From: Microbacterium sp. EST19A
GTDB taxonomy: Bacteria; Actinomycetota; Actinomycetes; Actinomycetales; Microbacteriaceae
Assembly: GCF_019969685.1 (NCBI RefSeq)
Contig: NZ_JAHXYZ010000002.1
Location: 62,001-126,000, forward strand
Direction: 5' to 3'
DNA: 64,000 nucleotides
Position numbers and translations under genes: made by a program. Below, piece after piece: positions 17,699 through 25,441 of this stretch. The notes below the pieces were generated by a model. The model searched no databases, had not been told where the DNA came from, and worked only from the letters and a program-made list of their open reading frames with translations. Every line of letters starts with the position of its first letter. The stretch's first letter is position 1.

Positions 17699-18454
17699 GT
17701 GGCAGATGTGCGTTTCGTGGCTATCGGTGACTCCTTCACGGAAGGGGTCGGCGACATCCTTCCCGACGGCAGGGAACGCGGCTGGGCGGATCTCGCCGCG
17801 CAGGGCTGGGCGGACGCCGCAGGGCACTCCATCCAGTACGCGAACCTTGCGATCCGCGGCAAATTGGCTTGGCCGATCGTCGAAGAGCAGCTGGAGCCGG
17901 CGCTGGCGCTCCGCCCCACGCACCTCTCGTTCAACGGGGGAGGGAACGACATGCTGCGGCCGCGCACCGACCTCGAGCACATCGCCGACGCCTTCAGCCG
18001 CGTGCTCCGCCGCTGCGACCAGGAGGGCGTGACCCTGATCCTTCTCTCCGGCGCGAACCCCAGCGGCCAGCTGCCGATGGGATCACTGGTGCAGCGCCGC
18101 GGCGATCTCCTCTCCGAGGCGGTGCTCCGTCGTATCGAGAACCGCCCCGACGTGGTCCGTGCGCTGAACTGGCCCGACCGCGAGCTCTCCGATCCCGCGT
18201 ACTGGTCAGAGGATCGGCTGCACATGAACGCCGCGGGTCACCACCGCGTCGCCGCGCGCGTCGTCCACGCCCTCGGTTTCGAGCCGCCGGAGACCTGGTG
18301 GGCGCCGAGCGAACGAGGTGGAGCGCGACCTTCCGGACTGGCGTACTACCGGGAGCACGTCGGTCCGTGGGTCCGCCGTCGCGTGACGCGCACCTCCTCC
18401 GGAGACGGCCGCATGGCGAAGTACCCGATGTGGGTCGAGCGGACCCCGTCGTGA
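17699..18454 (+). CDS. SGNH/GDSL hydrolase, first copy
   Basis: A 251-residue SGNH-family esterase. Block I is FVAIGDSFTEG (Ser at about 12), block II has the Gly in NLAIRGK, block III is GGGNDM with the Asn, and block V is DRLHMNAAGH with Asp and His (about 176-185). No signal peptide is seen, so it acts in the cytoplasm. Substrate unknown. A paralogue lies at 53577-54404. The stop overlaps the next gene's GTG in GTGA. Confidence 0.88.
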   Translation: MADVRFVAIGDSFTEGVGDILPDGRERGWADLAAQGWADAAGHSIQYANLAIRGKLAWPIVEEQLEPALALRPTHLSFNGGGNDMLRPRTDLEHIADAFSRVLRRCDQEGVTLILLSGANPSGQLPMGSLVQRRGDLLSEAVLRRIENRPDVVRALNWPDRELSDPAYWSEDRLHMNAAGHHRVAARVVHALGFEPPETWWAPSERGGARPSGLAYYREHVGPWVRRRVTRTSSGDGRMAKYPMWVERTPS

Positions 18455-19110
18455 ACCGACTGCGCGGCCGCCGGATGCCGCGCCGCATCACCCAGTTGCT
18501 CGTCGGTCTGTTCCTCTACGGCATCGGCATCGCCTTCATCGTGCGCGGGATGATCGGGGCGGCACCCTGGGACGTCCTCACGCAGGGAATCGCGCGCCAC
18601 ATCCCGCTGACGTTCGGTGTCATCACCATCCTCGTCAGCATCGTCGTCCTGCTCCTCTGGATTCCGATCCGGCAGAGGCCGGGCATCGGCACCGTGCTGA
18701 ACGCACTCCTCGTGGGGCCGTCGGCCGACGTGGGCTTCCTCCTGATCCCCGAGACCGACGCCCTCTGGGTGCGGATCATCTTCTTCGTCATCGGTCTGCT
18801 GGTGCTCGCCGGCGCCACCGGCCTGTACATCGGTGCGTCATTCGGCCCCGGACCGCGCGACGGCCTCATGACCGGACTTCATCGGCGCACCGGCTGGCCC
18901 ATCTGGGTCGTGCGCACCGGCCTCGAAGTGATGGTCGTCGCGGTCGGCTGGGCGCTCGGCGGGAACGTCGGCGTCGGCACCGTGGCGTTCGCGCTGCTCG
19001 TCGGGCCGTTGTGCCAGTACTTCCTGCGCCTGTTCGCGATCCGCCTCCCCGACGAGGCGAAGCCCGGCACGGAGGCGACGACCACCGGCGAGATCCGGAT
19101 CGCGGGCTGA
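18451..19110 (+). CDS. YczE/YitT-family membrane protein
   Basis: A 219-residue integral membrane protein with about 5-6 hydrophobic segments. The GLFLYGIGIAFIVRGMIGAAPWDVLTQG region (about 14-41) is typical of the YczE group, with conserved APWD, and GASFGPGPRDGLM (about 130-142) is the second repeat-like motif. Function of the family is unresolved. Start is GTG at 18451, in GTGA overlap with the hydrolase, so translation should be coupled. Confidence 0.85.
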   Translation: MNRLRGRRMPRRITQLLVGLFLYGIGIAFIVRGMIGAAPWDVLTQGIARHIPLTFGVITILVSIVVLLLWIPIRQRPGIGTVLNALLVGPSADVGFLLIPETDALWVRIIFFVIGLLVLAGATGLYIGASFGPGPRDGLMTGLHRRTGWPIWVVRTGLEVMVVAVGWALGGNVGVGTVAFALLVGPLCQYFLRLFAIRLPDEAKPGTEATTTGEIRIAG

Positions 19111-19114
19111 GGGC

Positions 19115-19861
19115 GTGTCCGACCTCGAGATGGCCCGCATTCGTGCGGGATCCGTCACCCTGCACGATGCGCGCCGGAAGCTCCAGCGCACGGTGGAGCT
19201 GGAGCCGTTCGAGATCGGCGTCTATCCGGTCACCGAGGAGCAACTGGCAGACGTGCTCGGCATCGCGCAGCGGCATCCGTCCCGCCCTGCCGTCGATGTC
19301 AGCTGGCTGCGCGCCGTGCACTTCTGCAACGCGGCGTCCGAATGGGAGGGGTTCGATCCCGTCTACCTGTTCGACGGCGAGGACGTGAGCTGGGATGTCA
19401 CGGCAGACGGGTATCGGCTGCCGACGGAGGCGGAGTGGGAGTACGCGTGCCGCGCCGGGTCCGTCGGTCCGCACTACGCGCCGCTGGCGGATGCGGCATG
19501 GACCAGCGCCGACGGCGTCAGCGCGCCGCAGAACGTGGGCGGCAGGATCCCGAACCTCAACGGCCTTTTCGACACGCTCGGCAACGTGTGGGAATGGTGT
19601 TGGGACCTCCTGGATCCGGCGCGGTACGACGACTATCGCGTGTTCCGCGGCGGCGGGTTCGCGGACGATGCCTGGAGCGTGCGGGCATCTGTCCGCCGCG
19701 GGGGAGCGCCGCGCATGCATCACGACGACGTCGGCGTCCGGCTCGCGCGCGGCGCGTTCGACACCGACGGCGAGGCGCAGGGATGGTCGGCGGAGGCCGA
19801 CCGGGAGAGAGCGGCCTTCGACGGACCGCTGCCACCCGGATGGACGCCCCTCCGGCGCTGA
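19115..19861 (+). CDS. SUMF1/formylglycine-generating-fold protein without catalytic cysteines
   Basis: A 248-residue single-domain protein of the SUMF1/PvdO/EgtB fold: FEIGVYPVTEEQ near 30-41, RLPTEAEWEYACRAGS near 107-122, GLFDTLGNVWEWCWD near 150-164, RVFRGGGF and then DDVGVRLARG at the end. The strand after RGGGF (DDAWSVRAS) lacks the two cysteines that formylglycine-generating enzymes use, so it is unlikely to make formylglycine. It starts 4 bases after the YczE stop, in the same operon. Role unknown. Confidence 0.82.
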   Translation: MSDLEMARIRAGSVTLHDARRKLQRTVELEPFEIGVYPVTEEQLADVLGIAQRHPSRPAVDVSWLRAVHFCNAASEWEGFDPVYLFDGEDVSWDVTADGYRLPTEAEWEYACRAGSVGPHYAPLADAAWTSADGVSAPQNVGGRIPNLNGLFDTLGNVWEWCWDLLDPARYDDYRVFRGGGFADDAWSVRASVRRGGAPRMHHDDVGVRLARGAFDTDGEAQGWSAEADRERAAFDGPLPPGWTPLRR

Positions 19862-19878
19862 ATCCGGTCGAGCTGCGC

Positions 19879-20955
19879 TCAGACGCGGCGGAAGGCGGCC
19901 CGGGTCGCTTCGGCCGTCGCCGTGTAGTAGTCCGCCGGTTCGATGAAGAACCACTCGTCGAACGGCACCCCGCTCTCGACAGCTCGGCGGTAGCCGAAGC
20001 AGACGAGGTAGAGCGTGCGGACGAACATGATGTCGGCGAGCCGATCGAGCTCTTCCGCTGTCGGCTCGACATGCCGACGGTACGCGGACACCGCGGCGTC
20101 GATGCACTCCTGATCCGGGCGACGCGGATTCCACGCCCCGGTGCCCCAGAGGAGGTACGCGAGATCGGCGAGCCGCGGGCCACGACCCGAAGCCTTCCAG
20201 TTGAAGGCCATCGGCCCCTCGGCGCTGACCAGTGCGTGATCGGGGGAGTGCAGCAGGTTGCCGTGCAGCAGTGCTTCCGGCAGCCCGGCGCCGTCGTCGG
20301 TCGAGCGGACCTTCGACCTGAGCTGCTCGAACCGTTCGCGCTCCACCGGGGGCACCTTGCTGTCGACCGCGTCGAGGAAGGCCAGAGCCGCCAGCAGATC
20401 CTGACGGGGCGCTCCCTCATGGCGCGGATCCTCGCCGCTCGCTCCGCCAGGACGACTCGCCGCGGCACCGGCCGGCAGCGCGTGCAGGCGGCCGAGAAGT
20501 TCCCCCATGATCGCGAACTTCGCGGGACCCTCCGGCAGGGGAGTGCCATCGATGAACCGGGTGACCAGGACGGAGCTTCCGTCGAGGTCCGTGACCGCGT
20601 CGTCGGCGGCGGCGCGCTCGGCCGGGTAGCCGTGCTGTTCCAGGAAACGCAGGATCGCGGCGTCACCCTCGACGCGAGCACGAGAGCGGGCCGGCGGAAA
20701 GGCACGGGCGACCCACGGGGCGCCGTCGTTCCGGTCGATGCGGAAGACGTAGGTCTTGTGCACGCTGAGTCTCGTCGCGGTGGTCGCGTCGATGCCGTAG
20801 CGGTCACGGAGATGATCGAGCAGTCGATCGCCTGCGGGCTCGTGATCCATCCGCGAGCTCAGCCCATCGATGTCCGCGAGAGCAGCGGTGTACCGCTGAC
20901 CTGTCTCCTCGGCGTGGCGGCGAACGACTCTCTTGAAACGGGCGTCCTTGGTCAT
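19879..20955 (-). CDS. APH-fold phosphotransferase-like protein, probable pseudokinase
   Basis: A 358-residue protein with the aminoglycoside/choline phosphotransferase fold (YVFRIDRND strand, MGELLGRLHAL helix, RGPRLADLAYLLWG late). The catalytic loop normally reads HGDxxxxN, but here it is HGNLLHSP, and the metal-binding Asp of the usual iDW motif is Asn (FNWK). Three catalytic positions are therefore changed. The N-terminus DARFKRVVRRHAEETGQRY is a separate basic module. The ATG at 20955 is chosen because GAGGAGG lies 7 bases before it. It may bind nucleotide or ligand without catalysis. Confidence 0.8.
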   Translation of the reverse strand: MTKDARFKRVVRRHAEETGQRYTAALADIDGLSSRMDHEPAGDRLLDHLRDRYGIDATTATRLSVHKTYVFRIDRNDGAPWVARAFPPARSRARVEGDAAILRFLEQHGYPAERAAADDAVTDLDGSSVLVTRFIDGTPLPEGPAKFAIMGELLGRLHALPAGAAASRPGGASGEDPRHEGAPRQDLLAALAFLDAVDSKVPPVERERFEQLRSKVRSTDDGAGLPEALLHGNLLHSPDHALVSAEGPMAFNWKASGRGPRLADLAYLLWGTGAWNPRRPDQECIDAAVSAYRRHVEPTAEELDRLADIMFVRTLYLVCFGYRRAVESGVPFDEWFFIEPADYYTATAEATRAAFRRV

Positions 20956-21137
20956 GGCAAAGCCTCCTCGCGACACTCTCGCCCTCCAGCGACGCAGGTG
21001 TCAGAAGATGGCTTCCGGCAGTCACGACCGTGGGGGCTGATCCCCTTCGCGACGCGAACACCGGCTGGAGCGGATGTTCCGAAGCTCGGCGACTGGTCGG
21101 CGCCGTGGGCTCATCCTCGCCGAGAAACGGTGCCAGG

Positions 21138-21581
21138 TCAAGGAGTGTTCTGCGGCTGATCGGCCGCCTTCATCTGCTTGATCATGTAGCGGTTCGGATC
21201 CTCCGCAGGAGCGAATCCATACTGGGCGTAGAGGCCATGCGCGTCGGAGGTGGCAAGCAGGATACGACTCACCGGCAGCGGCTGCAGGTCGGCGATGACG
21301 CCCTCGACGAGCATCTTGCCGACGCCGTTCCCTCGCGCGCTCTCGTCGACGAAGACGTCGCACAACCAGGCGAACGTCACGGCATCCGTCACGACACGGG
21401 CATAGGCGACCTGTTCGCCGTCCGTGTTCCACACGCTGTAGTTGCGCGAGCCGTCGATCGCGGCATCCTGCACCTCCCGTGCGCGTCCCTTGGCCCAGTA
21501 CGCCTGCTCACTGAGCCAGGCGTGCACCTGCGTGCGGTCGATACGGGACGAATCAGAGGAGAAGGTGAAGCCAGAGACCAT
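21138..21581 (-). CDS. GNAT acetyltransferase
   Basis: A 147-residue GNAT domain. The acetyl-CoA loop is VDESARGNGVGKMLVEGV (about 91-108), followed by ILLATSDAHGLYAQYGFAP (about 120-138), the normal end of the fold. Substrate unknown. The ATG sits 5 bases after a TAGGAT box, suggesting leaderless transcription. Downstream on the right is the MFS gene, read in the same direction, ending 18 bases upstream. Confidence 0.85.
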   Translation of the reverse strand: MVSGFTFSSDSSRIDRTQVHAWLSEQAYWAKGRAREVQDAAIDGSRNYSVWNTDGEQVAYARVVTDAVTFAWLCDVFVDESARGNGVGKMLVEGVIADLQPLPVSRILLATSDAHGLYAQYGFAPAEDPNRYMIKQMKAADQPQNTP

Positions 21582-21586
21582 GCTTC

Positions 21587-21592
21587 ATCCTA
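21587..21592 (-). promoter_or_regulatory. Leaderless -10 (TAGGAT) of GNAT gene
   Basis: Minus-strand TAGGAT, 5 bases, then ATG at 21581. One base shorter than the common spacing in this window. Confidence 0.45.
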
Positions 21593-21599
21593 TGAGTGC

Positions 21600-22925
21600 T
21601 CAGCGACGTCGCTCGGGATCCAGACCGATGCGGATCCGCGTGCGCTTCCGCTCGATGAGGATGAAGACGACCCCCAGGATCCACAGCGGTATGGGCATCA
21701 GGAAGGCGATGCGGAAGGCGTCGAGCGAGTACGTCTCGGGGGTTCCCGCACCCTGCAGGTCGAGCGCGAGCCCGATCAGGAAGATCGCGATGAGGGCAGC
21801 GATGAAGCCGCCGGCGTTGGTGACTCCGGTCGCTGTGCTCAGGCGGTGCGAGGGATTGTGGGTGCGGGCGTGGTCGAAGGCGATCATCGAGGCGGGGCCG
21901 CCGGTGGCCAGCGCGATGGCGAGCAGATACAGCAGCCACAGGGGAGCGGGCCCGGGGAGGGCGAGGACGACGATCCATGCCACCATCTGCACACCGACGG
22001 CGGGAAGGACGAGGGCGAGGGAACGATAGTTCGGCAGTCTTCGAGAGAGATCGCCGATGACGGGACCCAGGACCATGCCGGCGACGACATAGACCGAGAT
22101 GATGCCAGCCGCGTGAGCGGTGTCCAGTCCTTGAGCGGCAGTCAGGAACGGCATACCCCAGAGGAGGACGAATGCGGTGCCGGCGAAAGGCGTCGTGAAG
22201 TGCGACCAGAAGGCGAGCCTGGTGCCGGGGTGCGCCCAGGCCGCGCGGATGCCGACACCGGTGTCGATCGCCGAGGTCACGACGCGGATCACGCCGGTAT
22301 CGGTGTTGACGGTGACGTCGGCGTCGCGCTCGGGCGGGTGGTTGCGGATGATGAGGAAGACGAGGATCGCGAACAGCACGCCGAGGCCGGCGATGCTCCC
22401 GAAGGTGATCGTCCAGGTCGTCGCGTGCAGGAGCGCGGCGAGCGGGACGAGAGCGATCAGTTGGCCGGCCTGCCCGACGATGCCGGTGAACTGCACCATG
22501 ATCGGACCGCGCTGCGCCGGAAACCAGGTCGCGACGAGCCGGAGGACGGCGGGGAAGATCGCCGCGTCACCGGCGCCGAGGAGCACGCGTGCCACGATGG
22601 CGATGCCCACGCTGGGGGAGAGAGCCATGGTCAGCTGGCCCGCGGCCATCAGGAGCATGCCGACGGTCATGATCGGCCGGGAACCGTAGCGGTCGAGGAG
22701 CACGCCGATCGGGATCTGCATGCCGCCGTAGACAGCGAGCTGGACGACGGCGAAGAGGGCCAGCGTCGACGCGTCGGCCTGGAAGCGATCCGCCGCCTCC
22801 ACCCCGACCGCGCCGAGCGAGGTGCGGTTCGTGATCGCGAGAACGTAAGCCGCGACGCCCACCGACCACACCAGCCATGCCCGCCACTCCGGCGTCGACA
22901 CGGGGGAGCGGGGGACCTGCGGCAC
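21600..22925 (-). CDS. MFS transporter
   Basis: A 441-residue major facilitator with 12 hydrophobic segments. Visible landmarks are WLVWSVGVAAYVLAITNRTS in TM1, GVLLDRYGSRPIM in loop 2-3 (about 77-89), and GDLSRRLPNYRSLAL in loop 8-9. The loop sequence (DRxGSRp) is normal for a proton-linked carrier. Substrate unknown. The GTG start sits 6 bases after TAGCGT and the gene is divergent from the VOC gene across about 54 bases. Confidence 0.85.
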   Translation of the reverse strand: MPQVPRSPVSTPEWRAWLVWSVGVAAYVLAITNRTSLGAVGVEAADRFQADASTLALFAVVQLAVYGGMQIPIGVLLDRYGSRPIMTVGMLLMAAGQLTMALSPSVGIAIVARVLLGAGDAAIFPAVLRLVATWFPAQRGPIMVQFTGIVGQAGQLIALVPLAALLHATTWTITFGSIAGLGVLFAILVFLIIRNHPPERDADVTVNTDTGVIRVVTSAIDTGVGIRAAWAHPGTRLAFWSHFTTPFAGTAFVLLWGMPFLTAAQGLDTAHAAGIISVYVVAGMVLGPVIGDLSRRLPNYRSLALVLPAVGVQMVAWIVVLALPGPAPLWLLYLLAIALATGGPASMIAFDHARTHNPSHRLSTATGVTNAGGFIAALIAIFLIGLALDLQGAGTPETYSLDAFRIAFLMPIPLWILGVVFILIERKRTRIRIGLDPERRR

Positions 22926-22931
22926 GCTTCC

Positions 22932-22937
22932 ACGCTA
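22932..22937 (-). promoter_or_regulatory. Leaderless -10 (TAGCGT) of MFS gene
   Basis: Minus-strand TAGCGT, 6 bases, then GTG at 22925. It lies 30 bases from the opposing TAGCCT of the VOC gene, so the two promoters face away from one compact region. Confidence 0.5.
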
Positions 22938-22967
22938 CTCCTGTGGGGTGATGTCGGATGCCGCCGC

Positions 22968-22973
22968 TAGCCT
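22968..22973 (+). promoter_or_regulatory. Leaderless -10 (TAGCCT) of VOC gene
   Basis: TAGCCT, 6 bases, then ATG at 22980; no ribosome-binding site. Confidence 0.55.
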
Positions 22974-22979
22974 GCTCGC

Positions 22980-23345
22980 ATGATGACCACACCGCAGCAC
23001 CACTCCCTCGACTACGTCGAACTCGTCGTGACAGATCTCGCCGCTGCCACCCGGTTCTATACCGAGGCCTTCGGCTGGTCCTTCGTCGACTACGGCCCCG
23101 GCTACGCGGGGATCGCCGCCCCCGACGGCGAGGGCGAGGTCGGCGGACTCCTGGTCGCCGAAGAACCGCGACCGGTCGGTGGACCGCTCGTGCTGCTGTA
23201 CTCGGCGGATCTCGACGCGACGATGGACGGCATCGTGGCGGCGGGAGGGACGATCCTGCAGCTGCCGTACGAGTTCCCGGGCGGTCGGCGGCTTCACTTC
23301 GCCGACCCGAGTGGCAACGAACTGGGAGTCTGGGCCGCGCAGTAG
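22980..23345 (+). CDS. VOC-superfamily (glyoxalase-like) protein
   Basis: A 121-residue vicinal-oxygen-chelate protein with the paired beta-alpha-beta-beta-beta modules: YVELVVTDLAAATRFYTEAF (about 11-30) in the first, LYSADLDATMDGIVAAGG and HFADPSGNELGVW (about 107-119) in the second. The family includes glyoxalases, dioxygenases and drug-binding resistance proteins. Metal ligands cannot be settled by eye. Its TAG stop forms part of the next gene's -10. Confidence 0.88.
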   Translation: MMTTPQHHSLDYVELVVTDLAAATRFYTEAFGWSFVDYGPGYAGIAAPDGEGEVGGLLVAEEPRPVGGPLVLLYSADLDATMDGIVAAGGTILQLPYEFPGGRRLHFADPSGNELGVWAAQ

Positions 23346-23348
23346 TCT
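23343..23348 (+). promoter_or_regulatory. -10 (TAGTCT) overlapping a stop codon
   Basis: TAGTCT starts with the TAG stop of the VOC gene (23343-23345) and is followed by 6 bases and the ATG at 23355. It could give the ATPase gene its own leaderless transcript. Confidence 0.5.
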
Positions 23349-23354
23349 GACCGG

Positions 23355-23951
23355 ATGCTGTTCTCTCTCACCGGTGCCAGCGGGGTGGGCAAGTCGACGG
23401 TCCTGGCTCATCTCGACGGGGTGACGTGGCCGGAACCGGTGCGCTGCGTCGAGTTCGATTCGATCGGTGTGCCCGACGGCGCGGACACGGCATGGCGTCA
23501 TGGTGCTGTCGAGCACTGGGTGCAGCAGGCGCTTCAGGCACAGGCCGCGGGTGAGCACATGCTTCTCTGCGGCCAGGTGCCGATGGGCGAGTTGCTCGCT
23601 GCGCCGTCCGCGGACAGCCTCGACGACATCGCGGTGTGCATGCTGCACTGCTCTCCCGAGGTGCGGACCGAGCGTCTGCAAGCGCGCGGTGAGGATCCGG
23701 CGGCGATCGTGCACCACAACCGGTTCGGAGAGTGGTTCCGCGGCCACACGCTCGACCCCCGACATGCACCCGAGGTGATCCGCGTCGAGAGCGGGGTGCC
23801 GATGGCTTGGGAGCGGTGGGCCGAATGGGAGCGCGGTGATGCGCGCTGGGCGGCGGAGATCATCGACACCGATGGGCTTGCGTCGGAGGAGGTCGCGGGC
23901 GTGGTGGAGGAATGGGTTCGGCGAACGCTCGCGGTCCGTTCCCGGGGCTGA
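23355..23951 (+). CDS. P-loop nucleoside-kinase-like protein
   Basis: A 198-residue protein starting LFSLTGASGVGKST, so the Walker A P-loop spans about residues 7-14. EFDSIGVP and CGQVPMGELL fit the Walker-B and substrate side of small kinases, and the Arg-rich RTERLQARGED (about 99-109) resembles a lid. It looks like an adenylylsulfate-kinase/gluconokinase-fold phosphotransferase of unknown substrate. The gene follows the VOC gene by 9 bases. Confidence 0.8.
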   Translation: MLFSLTGASGVGKSTVLAHLDGVTWPEPVRCVEFDSIGVPDGADTAWRHGAVEHWVQQALQAQAAGEHMLLCGQVPMGELLAAPSADSLDDIAVCMLHCSPEVRTERLQARGEDPAAIVHHNRFGEWFRGHTLDPRHAPEVIRVESGVPMAWERWAEWERGDARWAAEIIDTDGLASEEVAGVVEEWVRRTLAVRSRG

Positions 23952-24097
23952 AGCCGGATCGCAGATGCTCCGGCAGACCCGATCAGTCCGGCCTGTGTGC
24001 GATGACCATCAGATGTGCGCTCTGATCGCGGATGCCAGGGACGGCGGACGCGGCGCGAGCGATGGTCAGTGCGGCCGGCACCTTGGCCCGGGGCGAC

Positions 24098-24103
24098 GAT
24101 ACT
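24098..24103 (+). promoter_or_regulatory. Possible leaderless -10 (GATACT)
   Basis: GATACT ends 6 bases before the ATG at 24110. It departs from TAnnnT in the first base, so this is a weaker candidate. Confidence 0.3.
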
Positions 24104-24109
24104 GGTCTG

Positions 24110-24655
24110 ATGACGGAACCTCGAGGTCTCTTCGTGCCCCGCATCGTGGGAAACGAGATCACTCTCCGCGATTTCGAGGAAGGTGACATCGAGGCCGTTC
24201 TCGAGGCATCGACAGACGACGCGATCACGAGCGTCACGACGGTTCCTCCGGTGGCGGATCCGCGACTTGCGGAAGAGTGGATAGCTCGGCAGCACCGACG
24301 CGCAGCCAGCGGCACCGGCTATTCGTTCGCCATCCAGGCGGGGGATGAGTGCGTCGGCCAGATCGGACTGTGGCTGCGGGACATCGATCAGGGACGTGCG
24401 ACGATCGGCTACTGGATCCGTCCGAGCCATCGACGCCGCGGACACGCGTTCGATGCGCTGCAGACTCTCTGTGTCTGGGCGTGGGAGACCGCCGAGCTGC
24501 ATCGCCTGCAGCTTCATGTCGATCCCTCGAACGAGGCGTCGTGGCGGATGGCGGAGCGAGCCGGATTCGCTCGTGAAGGCCTTCTGCACTCGTGGCAGAA
24601 GATCGGAAGCGCGCGGCGCGACATGCTCGTCTACGGCCTCATCCGGCCGAGCTGA
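24110..24655 (+). CDS. GNAT acetyltransferase, RimJ/RimL-like
   Basis: A 181-residue acetyltransferase. Features are ITLRDFEEGDIEAVLEAS (about 17-34), IGYWIRPSHRRRGHAFDAL (about 103-121) for acetyl-CoA binding and NEASWRMAERAGFAREGLL (about 143-161). The ATG at 24110 is preferred over 24032 because the upstream 26 codons are not family-like and a GATACT box sits 6 bases before it. Substrate unknown; N-terminal or small-molecule amino acetylation is usual for the group. Confidence 0.85.
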   Translation: MTEPRGLFVPRIVGNEITLRDFEEGDIEAVLEASTDDAITSVTTVPPVADPRLAEEWIARQHRRAASGTGYSFAIQAGDECVGQIGLWLRDIDQGRATIGYWIRPSHRRRGHAFDALQTLCVWAWETAELHRLQLHVDPSNEASWRMAERAGFAREGLLHSWQKIGSARRDMLVYGLIRPS

Positions 24656-24670
24656 GCATCGAGCTTCCTA

Positions 24671-24955
24671 TCAGTTGAGGCGCTGCGTGAGGTGCACGGT
24701 GACCTCGTCACCGTCCGTCTTGTCGATCCGCTTGCGGATGGCCGCGGCGATGGGAAGCTTGTGCGTACCGTCGCCGAGGGCCATGAACGCGCCGCGGAAC
24801 TCTTCTCCGTCGACGGTTCCGGCGACCTTGACCAGGCCACGAGTCCCGAAGACGGACGCCGAATCCGGCAGCTGGACGCAAGTCCAGGTGTCTCCGTCGC
24901 GAACCTTCCCGAGCGTGGCGACGAAGATGATGTCGAGGGGAGTGACGGTGTCCAT
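24671..24955 (-). CDS. DUF1905 domain protein
   Basis: A 94-residue protein with the DUF1905 pattern: [20 protein letters not shown] at the start, [20 protein letters not shown] in the middle (about 37-56), [18 protein letters not shown] (about 59-76) and DEVTVHL at the end. The family is a small beta-barrel of unknown function. CAGGAGC lies about 6 bases before the ATG. It is downstream of, and co-directional with, the 126-residue membrane protein. Confidence 0.88.
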   Translation of the reverse strand: MDTVTPLDIIFVATLGKVRDGDTWTCVQLPDSASVFGTRGLVKVAGTVDGEEFRGAFMALGDGTHKLPIAAAIRKRIDKTDGDEVTVHLTQRLN

Positions 24956-24986
24956 GATGTGCTCCTGTCTTGCCGGTGGCGCCGCG

Positions 24987-25367
24987 TCAAGCGAAGAAGC
25001 CGACGATCGCGCCGATGAGAACGAGCTTTAAGATCCAGTCCAGAAGGTGGATCCCTGCGGCGGGGAGTGCGGTGTTCTCATGGACGACACCACCCATGAG
25101 GAGGATCAGCGGGAGCGTCGCCAGGGCCAGTCCGAGCCCGATGCCGGGAAGGGCGCCATGCCAGTCCGCCGCCAGCATCAACCCCGCGACGAGACACGAT
25201 GCGACGAGGCTGCGCACGACGACCGACAGCATCTGCACGCTCACGGGCATGCCCGGTCGGGGAGTGCTGGCCCGCGTGACGACCGCCGAAACAGGCGGAA
25301 TCGCGTACAGCACGGCGCTCGCGACGAACGAGACCACCGTTGCGATGATGATTCCCCACACGAACAT
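24987..25367 (-). CDS. Small membrane protein, DUF1761-like
   Basis: A 126-residue protein with about four hydrophobic segments (roughly 2-25, 46-65, 71-92 and 104-125). The overall pattern resembles DUF1761 proteins. AAAGGAG 5 bases before the ATG is a strong ribosome-binding site. It is divergent from a TetR gene and shares a 74-base control region with full promoter elements and a dyad, so it is the likely target of that regulator. DUF1905 follows after a 31-base gap. Confidence 0.75.
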   Translation of the reverse strand: MFVWGIIIATVVSFVASAVLYAIPPVSAVVTRASTPRPGMPVSVQMLSVVVRSLVASCLVAGLMLAADWHGALPGIGLGLALATLPLILLMGGVVHENTALPAAGIHLLDWILKLVLIGAIVGFFA

Positions 25368-25385
25368 GTCGACTCCTTTAGTACC

Positions 25386-25396
25386 GAGTAGTACTC
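25386..25396. promoter_or_regulatory. Dyad operator GAGTA-G-TACTC
   Basis: A perfect 11-bp dyad directly downstream of the leftward -10 and upstream of its ribosome-binding site, so a bound repressor would block leftward transcription. AGTACT recurs at 25425-25430 next to the rightward -10, and AGTAC at 25380-25384. The TetR protein encoded at 25442 is the obvious candidate binder. Confidence 0.6.
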
Positions 25397-25425
25397 AAGG
25401 TAGGTTGCGGTTTAAGAACTGTCAA
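25397..25425 (-). promoter_or_regulatory. Leftward promoter TTGACA-17-TACCTT
   Basis: On the minus strand a consensus -35 TTGACA (25420-25425) is followed by 17 bases and TACCTT (25397-25402). This is the best-formed housekeeping promoter in the window and drives the membrane protein gene at 24987-25367. Confidence 0.75.
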
Positions 25426-25429
25426 GTAC

Positions 25430-25435
25430 TAATAT
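25430..25435 (+). promoter_or_regulatory. Leaderless -10 (TAATAT) of TetR gene
   Basis: TAATAT, 6 bases, then ATG at 25442. AGTACT (25425-25430) overlaps its first base, so regulator binding would also hit its own promoter. Confidence 0.6.
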
Positions 25436-25441
25436 GGGGAC

